Positions 56,320 through 64,000 of a stretch of DNA of 64,000 nt are shown here, piece by piece (within the stretch, counting starts at the first letter, position 1; every line of letters begins with the position of its first letter). Both the position numbers and the translations under genes were made by a program. This stretch comes from Typhlomys cinereus (taxonomy: Eukaryota; Chordata; Mammalia; Rodentia; Platacanthomyidae): positions 6,663,016-6,727,015 of the forward strand of contig JALPQD010000087.1 of NCBI GenBank assembly GCA_023101885.1. Reading direction: 5' to 3'. Below the pieces are notes generated by a model that had not been told where the DNA came from, did no database searches, and was given only the letters and a program-made list of their open reading frames with translations.

Positions 56320-56635
56320 GTGATCAAGTCCTGCAGGCGTCACCAGCAAACTTTGCCTTCTACAAGCTCTTCGTGTCCTCGGCAAACTGCAGCCTTTGCC
56401 ACCCACCAGCCACCAGCCGCTCCTCGCTGTACAAGGCACCATCAGTGTCCAGATGTGTCTCCCTCCCCTTGAGGGAAAATGATAGACAGGTAAAGCCCTA
56501 GTCATGCAGGAGATTGGACTTAGTGTGGGACGAATTGGTTTTCAAAAAACAAAGGAGGTAGCAACACAAAAAACACAAAATAAAGGCTGGCTTCAGGTGG
56601 GTTTTGAAAATGACAGTGATTATTAGTGTTGCGAA
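56320..56635. other. Unique sequence, no gene seen
   Basis: No repeat or exon recognised; only short frames. Confidence 0.35.
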
Positions 56636-56639
56636 TGTG

Positions 56640-57030
56640 TGTGTTCATATGTGTGCATGTATGTGTGTGCATTCATTTTTGTGTATGCACGCACATGTGT
56701 ATACATTTGAGCATATGTGTGATTGTTTCTGTGTGTGTGTGTGCGTACATGCATATGTGTTCATGTGTGTAGAGTGTGCAAACCTGCCACAGTATGTATG
56801 TGGATGGCAGAAGACATCTGTGGGTGAGTTTTGTTCTTCCCCCTTGATTGAGATCTGGATTTCAGATGTAGCCTTCCAGGATTCTCCTGGCTCAACTTCC
56901 TGTCTCACAGCAGAAGTGTTGGGATCATAGATGCAGTGACTTCGTCTGGCTTTTGCAGGGTTCTGGAGGTTCAAACTTGAGCTCTTAAACGTTTGCATGC
57001 CAAGTACTTTAAACACTGAGCTCAAGAACT
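56640..57030 (-). mobile_element. B4-like composite SINE with long TG/TA tail
   Basis: Tail of TG and TGCA units to about 56790, then GGATGGCAGAAGACATCTG, the B1-like GTGTTGGGATCATAGATGC and head GGAGGTTCAAACTTGAGC. Diverged. Confidence 0.65.
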
Positions 57031-57035
57031 GGCTG

Positions 57036-57185
57036 CTAGAAGGCTGAAAATCAAAATTGAGGGGCTTGGGAGATAGCTCAACAGTTAAAGCACTTACTGC
57101 ACAAGTAAAAGGTCTGGGGTTCAAATTTTTAGACCCCACACAAAATTCTGGGTGGGTGTAGTAGCCCACCTGTAATTCTAACCTC
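57036..57185 (+). repeat. Duplicated tRNA-headed segment, copy 1
   Basis: Contains GGGGCTTGGGAGATAGCTCA and B-box-like GGGTTCAAATTTT. Aligns with 57866-58015, including about 28 bases upstream of the SINE head (AAGGCTGAAAATCAAAATTG against GAGGCTCAAAATCAAAACTG). Confidence 0.7.
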
Positions 57186-57214
57186 ATCTTTCTAACTCCT
57201 AACATTTTTTCCCA

Positions 57215-57372
57215 TTTGTATGAGTGTGTGTGTGTGTGTGTATGTGTGTGTGTGTGTGTGTGCCTGTGGAAGCCCAAGGGTGACACTGAGAATCATCATG
57301 GATTGCTCTACATCCTGGGTCTGAGGTCTGGTCCTTTTGCTTGTGGGGCAAAGTCTTTAACCCTTAAGCTCC
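57215..57372 (-). mobile_element. tRNA-headed SINE, subfamily A, truncated
   Basis: TG run 57225-57261, CCTGTGGAAGCCCAAGGG, then jumps to GGTCCTTTTGCTTGTGGGGC and CTTTAACCCTTAAGC. The middle of the body is deleted. It sits directly beside copy 1 of the duplication. Confidence 0.78.
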
Positions 57373-57865
57373 TAATTTCTTTTAATGTCTTCATATCCCA
57401 GTAAAATAAAGGCTACTTGGTATAGACTACAGTTAATTTTTTTTTTCTCCCGCTCAATCTCTCTCTTTTTAAAGGATCTGTGTGGTCTGTGGTGGTCAGG
57501 GGTGTGCTCCTGGTTCCTGGCAGGCAAGTCTATATACATCCTTCCACCCCGTCTCCCAGCTGTGAGGACGGAGGCATGTCTCCCCACTTCTCTGTGTGTG
57601 TCCCACTTACACTAACTGGCAAGTGTGTTTAAGAACAGTGGGTTCCTGTCCGGATAGAATGAAATAGTACATGTAATCTAGATTGGTGCCTCCTGCAAGG
57701 TAAAGTAGAAGAAATAATGACTGCTAGCATAGTTCTTATGAATGGTTATATTTACCAAGTGATAGTTTTGCTTGATGAAAAATTTCCTCTAGGAATTATT
57801 ATTAGAAATGTCTTCACTTCTCTGCAGGGATTGTGGTTTTTCAGTCACAAATTCTGTTAGGATCC

Positions 57866-58015
57866 TCTGACTGGCAGGAGGCTCAAAATCAAAACTGAAG
57901 GGTTAGGGAGAGAGCCCAACAGTTAAAGCACTTGCTGTGTAAACAAAAGGTCTTGGGTTCAAATCTTTAGACTCCAGATAAAATGCTGAGTGGATGTGGC
58001 AGCCCACCTATAATT
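57866..58015 (+). repeat. Duplicated tRNA-headed segment, copy 2
   Basis: AGGGTTAGGGAGAGAGCCCA, TTAAAGCACTTGCTG, TCTTGGGTTCAAATC, GGCAGCCCACCTATAATTC. Homologous to 57036-57185 beyond the element's normal 5' end. Confidence 0.7.
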
Positions 58016-58174
58016 CTAGTCTCAGTTCTTAGAGACAGAGTCTACCCAGAGTAAGCCAGCTAGCTTATTATTGGTGAGCTCTGAGTTTTAGTAAGACACT
58101 GTCTGAAATTAATAAGGTGAAAGAAAGATTGAATATAGTCATAGCTACTCTGCATGTTGCACATAAATTCACGA

Positions 58175-58535
58175 TCAAATGACTTATTGAAATAAGGGAT
58201 TTATTCTGGCTTAGAGTTGTGTGGTTACATTTCTTGGTCCAATTTGGACCAAAGGGCAAAGGGAACTGGCCATACCATATCTATTTCTGAGAGAGGGGCA
58301 AGTCTCGCTTACCAGACAGCATGTCTGCCCAAATATGCCAAAGAATGTCAACTGATCGACCCAACTCCCTCCATCCTTTCCACCTGCCCAGAGAAAAGTC
58401 CTACCCACTACGGGCTGGGCCTTACCCATCAGTTAGACATTCTCGGGGCTTAATTCAATTATTAGCTCTTCACAACTGTGCCCATAACTTGAACCTTCAA
58501 TTAATAAGTTGACACCTGTATTTACCTATCAAAAG
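58175..58535 (-). mobile_element. LTR-like rodent repeat (type 2), reverse
   Basis: Antisense of the 38690/39585 family: AAGGGATTTATTCTGGC, CTGAGAGAGGGGCAAGTCTC, ATGCCAAAGAATGTCAACTG, GGGCTGGGCCTTACCC, CACAACTGTGCCCATAAC, AAGTTGACACCTG. Confidence 0.75.
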
Positions 58536-58625
58536 GATAATTCCTAATATTGCCCTTGGGCTGCCACATACATGTACACGTAAGTGTATGCCCCCCCACA
58601 TAGATGTGTGTCTACTTATATATAG

Positions 58626-58656
<31 letters not shown>

Positions 58657-58672
58657 GAAAAAGAAAAGCAAT
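58536..58672 (+). mobile_element. SINE 3' fragment (subfamily A-like) with CA tail
   Basis: AATTCCTAATATTGCCC, then GGGCTGCCACATACATG matches the subfamily A 3' body ('gattcctgatgtcaccctagggcctccac'), followed by (CA)n 58630-58651 and AATAAAATTG. 5'-truncated. Confidence 0.7.
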
Positions 58673-59170
58673 AAAATTGAACTTTAGTCTTAGCAGTTAT
58701 GTAGAGTCTATTCTTTAAAGTAGATCTGATTTCTCCTTTTTCTAGTTTTATCTACCACTTTCTTTTTTATTTCCATGTTTCATGACTCTAATAAACTATC
58801 ACCAATCACATCTGTTCCGATTACTGCTTCTTAGCCTCTTCTTAGCCATGGTCTCCTCAGTTGAAACTTCTTTCTAGAAAAATCTGGAAATTCCCTCCAA
58901 ATTCCTCTTCCAAATCAGTGTCTAATTTTAGGACACTCTTGGGCCTCTGAATTAGAGCCCCTGGTTTAGTCTGTGACTAGATAAACCAAGAGAGGTGAGA
59001 TGGGGGAGTTGAAGCTGGGATTAGGGTGTTAAGAGGAAATAGCTGAGGGTTACATTGGAGGAAGGCTGCGAAGTCATCTCATATGACTCACTTCTCCACC
59101 ATGACAGTAGTTCTGCTCCCCCTCACCCCTGGGGCACTCTCCCGGGGATTCATAGCACAGCACTGCACTG

Positions 59171-59485
59171 TTGACAGCTCTCACCGAAGAATGCTTCTGG
59201 AATCATCCATTCTGCCATCAGAAGTCAGACATGCATCTACAGATGCCTCTCAGCAACCGGAAGGTCATTCTGGTCTCTTCGGCTCTGCTTCTCTGTATCC
59301 CTCTCATCCTGTTCCTGACAGGACTCCTGACCTGTGTGGCTTGGGTCACACCTTCCATGGAAGCTACTCTTTCTCCCAGAGGAGGACAAGATTATTCAGA
59401 GCCATATTTAACCACAGGGTCTCTGGTGAACACTGAGCCAAGGTCAGCCTATTATCTGCACTCCGCCCCAACCACCAGAAACTAG
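59171..59485 (+). CDS. Doubtful 104-codon ORF with a hydrophobic segment
   Basis: Frame from ATG 59171 to TAG. Residues about 31-56 form a hydrophobic run (VSSALLLCIPLILFLTGLLT in its core) preceded by an Asn-Arg-Lys and followed by a polar tail, like a one-pass membrane protein. I do not recognise the protein. Third-position bias is weak and no splice or promoter context supports it. An alternative frame (59083-59436) overlaps. Most likely chance; listed because it is the best coding candidate in repeat-free DNA. Confidence 0.15.
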   Translation: MTALTEECFWNHPFCHQKSDMHLQMPLSNRKVILVSSALLLCIPLILFLTGLLTCVAWVTPSMEATLSPRGGQDYSEPYLTTGSLVNTEPRSAYYLHSAPTTRN

Positions 59486-59489
59486 ACTT

Positions 59490-60095
59490 AGCTCAGAAAT
59501 TAGACTTAACTTAGGGAGTTAGCTTCTCCAGGCTTTTGAAATTCGAGGTGGAATCCTGGAAGTTTGTTATGCAGACAGAGGGGAGCCTAAGGATAAAGTA
59601 GATGCATAGGGGTGAGGTAGGGACAGGACCACAGTGGATCGCTCAGTGCCGGTTCTGTTCTTGTGGTCTCGTCTATCTTCTTGGGTTCCATGAATTATCC
59701 CTGACAACGTTGCTGCCTGGCTTGGGTTGAAGTGTGTTGGAATGAGCTTTGCATGACATGCAATGTCAGTGCCTTCCCCTCCCCCCTCTTCTTCTTGGCT
59801 CCCATGAGCTTCACCACCCCCTTGCCCTGTCTGCTCAGCCCAGCTGCAGAGGGCATCTCCCTGGCTGTTAACCCCAGAGCTCCGCTTCTTTCGAAGGTGG
59901 AAGCCGAGACTGCATGCCCAACTCATGCTCTGTGGCCCGAAGGCTTCTGTTCTTGTAATCCTTCATCTCCAGTCAATCACACGGGCCTGGTGTTTCTCCT
60001 CATCTCTAGTTTTCCCTTCCCCTCCAGGAGTTCCAAGGGCTGGACACTTTTTAACCCTCTCCCTAGTGCCTTAGATCCACATCAATGTTGTTGAT
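59490..60095. other. Unique sequence, no gene seen
   Basis: Two opposite-strand frames of 119 and 120 codons (59567-59926 minus and 59732-60094 plus) overlap and carry no domain. Confidence 0.4.
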
Positions 60096-60104
60096 ATGAA
60101 TGCT

Positions 60105-60375
60105 TGAGCTGAGCAATTTAGAAGAAAAAGGGTTTTATTGCTCATGCTCATGGTCTGTAGGTTACAGTCTGTTACAGCTGGAGAGTTATACCCACATCAG
60201 GAGCGGAAGAAACTGGCTACACCATAGCCACAGGAAGAGATAAGAGATGGACATATTTTCTAACTTGCCTGTCTGCCAGTCTGCCAAAGCCAACCAATTC
60301 TTTCTTTGTCTTATCCAGTTGACCAGGGAAACATCCGACCCACTTTGAGACGGATCTTCTAGTGTCAGATAATCT
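60105..60375 (-). mobile_element. LTR-like rodent repeat, reverse (diverged)
   Basis: GAAAAAGGGTTTTATTGC, GGTTACAGTCTGTTACAG, ACTGGCTACACCATAGCC, ATCCAGTTGACCAGGG follow the antisense order of the rodent LTR-like repeats but are diverged. Low-to-moderate confidence. Confidence 0.45.
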
Positions 60376-60844
60376 CTCTCAGACTTGCCCTAACTTAAAA
60401 AAAAGAAGAAAAAAATTCATGGGTGTGTCCAAATGCTCGCTTTTCAATTGTCTTCCCTTCATCTACCATGGATACAAGATCTATTTTTCTCCCCTCTCAG
60501 TCCCAATGACTAGATGCATGCTCTTGCATTTGACTCCAGCCTCTACCACTGGAAAATGTCCCCACCTATGGGACTTCTGAGCAAGGTGCCACTGTGTGGC
60601 CACACAGGTGCAGATGGACGCCCTGCAGTGTCAGATGCTCTGCTTAGGGTGGGTAGCAGGAGAGCAGCCACCACCTTCAGTGCCTTTCCACTTCCCAGCC
60701 ACGGTTCCCACACTCACCTGGGGGCATTCCTGCCTCGGGCTTTGTCCTCATTATTCACAGCACTCGCATCTGTCGTTGTGCCAAGCGCTGGGTATAAAAC
60801 AATGAACAAGCCAGTCTGCTGCTGAGTGTGCGTCACTCCATGCT

Positions 60845-61142
60845 GGCCCGGGAATGCTTTCCCTCTCTGGCTCATCCTTTTCATACTGTATTCTACCCAT
60901 CCTTCAAGATGCCACAAACCGCCACCCACTGCCCCGCTTTGCTGCTCTCCTCTGCCTGATGTAGCCTCTCGGCTTTTTCCCAGCTGTATGCTGCAGTGAT
61001 TCGATGCTCCCCTTCGGATGTGTGCCTGTGCCTCACGCCTCCTTCTTGGTGGGTCTCCGTGCTCCGAGAAGCCATGTCCGCTGCTACTTCTTTCTCCTCG
61101 TGTGCAGGCTTTGGTACAGAGTAACAGCTCAATAAACGCAAC
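60845..61142 (+). repeat. L2 LINE 3' end
   Basis: TTCTACCCATCCTTCAAGATG at the start and GCTTTGGTACAGAGTAACAGC then CAATAAACGC at the end, in the order of L2 3' ends ('acccatccttcaagaccc...gctcaataaatg'). A 145-codon minus frame here is a chance product. Confidence 0.68.
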
Positions 61143-61239
61143 TGGGTTCATTGCTACAACTTAGATGCAAATTCCCTTTACAGAAACATGCAAGCATGTA
61201 TGTACCTTCCCCACTCTCTGGGGGGCTCCATGAGAATCA

Positions 61240-61475
61240 TTATTTTGGTTGATAAAAATGGTTATGCTTAGAATCAATCAGGTTGCCCGTGTTACATACA
61301 ACATGGATGAACGTTCAAGACATTATGCTGCATAAACTAAACGGATGAATTCATCATACCCGATCCCATTTATGAGAGGTACTTGGAGCAGCCAAATTAA
61401 AAAAGACAGAAAGGAGAATGGTGGTTGCTGGGGCTAGAGGAAGGCAGGCAAGCAGGGAACTAATGGTTAATGGGC
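61240..61475 (+). mobile_element. Old L1M 3' UTR, first part
   Basis: ACAACATGGATGAACGTTC, GACATTATGCTGCATAAAC, GGTACTTGGAGCAGCC, AATGGTGGTTGCTGGGGC match the 3' UTR shared by old L1M families. It resumes at 62318 after an insertion. Confidence 0.82.
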
Positions 61476-61497
61476 AGATCCTCCTCCATCGCAGCAG

Positions 61498-61832
61498 TTA
61501 GTTTCAGATGTCAACTTGTCAATTGAGAATTGAACTCTGGATACACCTATGGAGAATTATTTAGTTAAGGCAAGCCTCGGATCAAGTGTGTAGGCGATAT
61601 CTACTGATGTGGGAAGATCCAGCCCACAGTGTTGGGCCCCTTTCCTGGGCGGATAGATAACTGGAGATTTGCTCACAATTTAGCAGAGCAAGGTAGGCAG
61701 TATGTTCCTTTCTTGCTTCTACCTGTGGATGTGGTATGACCAGTTCCTTAGGCTGGTATCTCTCCCAGCACAACAGACTGTGGTCTGAAAGGGTAAACTG
61801 GAATAATAAGCCTCTTGTTCCCTTAAACTTAA

Positions 61833-61877
<45 letters not shown>

Positions 61878-62215
61878 TGTGTGTGTGCGCGTGCATGCGT
61901 GTGTGCATGTTGTGTGTAGAAAAGGTAACTTGAGTGTGTGCATGCCTATGGAGACCCAAGGATGACTTCAAGAATCATCCTGATTGCTCTGTCTCCTTGT
62001 TGCTTTGTTCTGGGATTTATCAGCCTCTGCCTTCCAGGAACAGAATTGCAGGCCGTGGCCATATCTGTCCAGCATTTTTACATGGGATGTGGGAATCCGA
62101 ACTCAGGTCTCACTGACTTAACAAGGCAAAAGCTTTAGCCCCTGAGCCATCTCCCCAGTTCAATTTTTTGGTCATGTATTCATCACTACAACTGAAGAGC
62201 AACGAAGACTCTCAC
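61498..62215 (+). mobile_element. LTR-like rodent repeat, split by a SINE
   Basis: Left part 61498-61825: GATGTCAACTTGTCAATTGA, GATGTGGGAAGATCCAGCCC, AATAATAAGCCTCTTGTTCC. Right part 62163-62215: TTTTTTGGTCATGTATTC, CATCACTACAACTG. Together these follow the order seen at 38690 and 39585. Confidence 0.72.
61826..62162 (-). mobile_element. tRNA-headed SINE, subfamily A (innermost)
   Basis: TG run 61834-61873 with CG interruptions, GGAGACCCAAGGATGACTTC, AAGAATCATCCTGATTGC, GGAATCCGAACTCAGG, head TGAGCCATCTCCCCAG at 62158. Youngest layer of the nest. Confidence 0.9.
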
Positions 62216-62317
62216 TATAAGTGGAAAATGTTGTGAATCTTTACTACAAAGAGGGGCAAGTGTGTCTTGTTTCACTTGTGGAATGCTACACTGAAATGGA
62301 TGCCCTTTGAACTGGGG

Positions 62318-62395
62318 AAGAACGTTCTGGAAGTGCGTGGAAGTGATGGCTATACAACCCTGTGAATGTATTTCTTCAGTTTGATCACTTGTAGG
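62318..62395 (+). mobile_element. Old L1M 3' UTR, second part
   Basis: ACGTTCTGGAAGTGCGTGG, GTGATGGCTATACAACC and GTGAATGTATTTCTTCAG continue the L1M 3' UTR broken at 61475 ('agttctggagatgga...tgatggttgcacaacaatgtgaatgta'). Confidence 0.7.
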
Positions 62396-62399
62396 CCAT

Positions 62400-62905
62400 G
62401 TCACTCTTAGCACACACAGGTCCCAAGCTTCAGGACAGGGGTCCGTTTTGCTCCTCTGACACTGCCCTCTGCTTTCCAGAGCTCATCACCTGGGATCTCA
62501 GAATCACTTCTCGAGGAAGTGAAGTGAATGGCTTTTCCGTGGCTTGGAGAAGGAAAGTTGGGAGGAGAATCTGTGGGAATGTTTTATACACGACTCACGT
62601 CTCACCTTGTCGCAGTCTCTTCAGAATGTGAGTGGAGGTGTCAAACCTCCAAGCCAACGAGAGGAGGCGTTTTCCGGCCTCAGATGAAGCAATCTGCAAA
62701 ATTAGGAAATAATGTTTGTGCCATTTCTGGAAGCCCGGACAGGCTCGGTTCACCTCCAAATGATTTACCTGTGGCTCTGGATGATTATTTACTTGGCTAT
62801 TCAGTTCAAGACAATCACAGGAATGTACGGCCCATAAATTAGAATAGCTATGAAACACAGGCTGCCTTTATGTTGAAACATAACTTTTGCAGTTTTTTTT
62901 TTTTT
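62400..62905. promoter_or_regulatory. Repeat-poor block, possible conserved non-coding element
   Basis: No repeat. Contains a CpG-bearing segment (TTTCCGGCCTCAGATGAAGC) and AT-rich motifs (AAATGATTTACCTGTGG, GATGATTATTTACTTGG). The acceptor-like CTCTGCTTTCCAG at 62468 lacks a convincing exon. Confidence 0.35.
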
Positions 62906-63229
62906 ACAAAGGGAAAATACATTTAATGAACAGACTCAGCATGATCGCTCTGTTCTTGCTGCCACGATTTTGAACATTAGAGCTCAGATCTGATGTCTAC
63001 CCTGTTCTGAGGCTTTGCCCTTGTGGCTAACTGTGGGCTCTGAGGATGAGACCCTAGGGCTCACACCAAGCCCCACCGGGGATGCCTGTGACCTCAGCCT
63101 TGGCCACCGAGCTTGGCTGCCTCCCTGTTTTTTTTGGGGGGGGGGTTGGTAGGTGGGAAGGGAGGACTCTTCATAGGCAGTAAACTTGGAAGTTGGGTCA
63201 ACTTGTCTGATTCGCAGAACGGAGCTTGG

Positions 63230-63385
63230 GTGCTGAAGCTGGGTTTGGAACTCACCACATCCAGCACTGACCTTAGGTTACCTGTGAGATGGGGCTAATA
63301 ACTCCTTTCTCGTTGAGTTCTGGTGACGGACAAAATAGGGAGCTGCCACACAGAGCCTGGTGCTCAGTAAACCTTGGTATAGCTC
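63230..63385 (+). repeat. MIR 3' half
   Basis: GTGAGATGGGGCTAATAACTCC, GTTGAGTTCTGGTGACGG, CACAGAGCCTGGTGCTCAG and TAAACC follow the MIR 3' half in order. A short G10 run with following GGG runs lies upstream at 63136-63166. Confidence 0.75.
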
Positions 63386-63449
63386 TCGGAGCAAGGGTTC
63401 TTGAGCGGCTGCATTTTGGGGAGAATGTAGAAGTTTGAAATGCATCATG

Positions 63450-63690
63450 GGGGCTGGGAAGATAGCTCAGGAGTTAAAGCCTTTGCCTCACAAGCAAAAG
63501 GACCCGAGTTCAGATCCCCAGATTCCATGTTTTTAAAAAAATGCCAGTCAGATATAGAGTGGCTTGTAATTCTGGTCCTGGAAGACAGAGCCTGGAAAAC
63601 CTAGAGCAACGCAATAAGGAGCTAGAGTAATTCAGGATGATTCCTGATGTCACTCTAGGGCCTCCACAGACACATATGTACTAAACTCAG
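63450..63690 (+). mobile_element. tRNA-headed SINE, subfamily A
   Basis: GGGGGCTGGGAAGATAGCTCA, B box GAGTTCAGATCC, body GTAATTCTGGTCCTGG and GAAGACAGAGCCTGGAAAAC, ATGATTCCTGATGTCAC, CTCCACAGACACATATG. Microsatellite tail essentially lost. Confidence 0.88.
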
Positions 63691-63694
63691 GTTC

Positions 63695-64000
63695 AGTCCC
63701 AGCCCTACAAATTCATAATGTATAAACAGGTTATGCAAGCCTCTTGGCATTCTTCCAGCTCTTAGTGCATATGGCCACTTATGTCCAGAAGCCACTGGGT
63801 GCCAGTCAATAGGGAGGAGGAGCCTGCTCCACCCATCTCAGGGCATCTTCTTGCTAGTCTCCAGCCATTGCCTGTGACATTGGGAAAGATTCTTTACCAA
63901 CCTTGAATATAGGCAGGCCGGGTACTAAGGACTTCTGTTATTGTGCTTTGTCTTCAAGACGAAAGTAGAGACACATTGTCAGTGCGCTCCAGTTCACCCC
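63695..64000. other. Unique sequence at window edge, no gene seen
   Basis: No repeat or exon recognised before the window ends. Confidence 0.35.

Noticed and set aside
56645..57286. 213-codon minus-strand frame
   Set aside because: Runs through TG/CA repeats and a B4-like SINE; histidine/threonine-rich ends are microsatellite translation.
559..61873. Arrays of CA/TG tracts as a CRISPR-like or satellite array
   Set aside because: They are dispersed dinucleotide microsatellites, mostly SINE tails, with no repeat-spacer structure. The genome is mammalian.

Overview
This is nuclear DNA from a placental mammal, almost certainly a rodent. I find no protein-coding exon, tRNA, rRNA or recognisable non-coding RNA gene that I can defend. 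The evidence for a rodent is the repeat content. There are B1-like (7SL-derived), ID-like, B4-like and B2/B3-like SINEs, many long CA/TG and CT microsatellites, and many copies of a tRNA-headed SINE ending in a CA-rich tail. These lie on a background of old mammal-wide MIR, L2 and L1 fragments. B1 copies are few and no young L1 is seen, so this does not look like mouse or rat. A less-studied mouse-related (myodont) lineage such as a dipodoid fits, but I cannot name the species from sequence alone.

Layout. 1-6 kb: microsatellites, SINEs, an old repeat and a TATC tract. 6-9 kb: mostly unique, AT-rich around 7-7.9 kb. 9-16 kb: B1, an LTR-like element, a CpG-retaining unique block at 10.3-10.7 kb, B3-type SINEs, a young SINE with perfect target duplications at 13.4 kb, and MIRs. 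16.2-21 kb: long repeat-poor blocks that look like conserved non-coding DNA, an inverted repeat at 17.9-18.05 kb and a CTCF-like site at 20.13 kb. 21-30 kb: dense SINEs and an old L1 3' fragment. 30-31 kb: another repeat-poor block. 31-42 kb: GC-rich sequence, SINEs, several copies of an LTR-like family (two in tandem at 38.7-40 kb), and a 130-bp pyrimidine triplet tract. 42-48 kb: the longest repeat-poor, homeodomain-motif-rich block, with two reverse CTCF-like sites. 48-64 kb: repeat-rich again, including an L1 fragment split by a SINE, a very young SINE that has lost its A box, and a three-layer nest at 61.2-62.4 kb.

Interpretation. The window behaves like an intergenic gene desert or a very long intron with several candidate regulatory elements between repeat clusters. 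Long open frames are explained by microsatellites, by a frame in the antisense strand of the SINE, or by chance. One 104-codon frame at 59.2-59.5 kb with a clear hydrophobic segment is the only coding candidate worth testing, and it is weak. Conservation calls are inferred from composition and motif content, because no alignment was possible.
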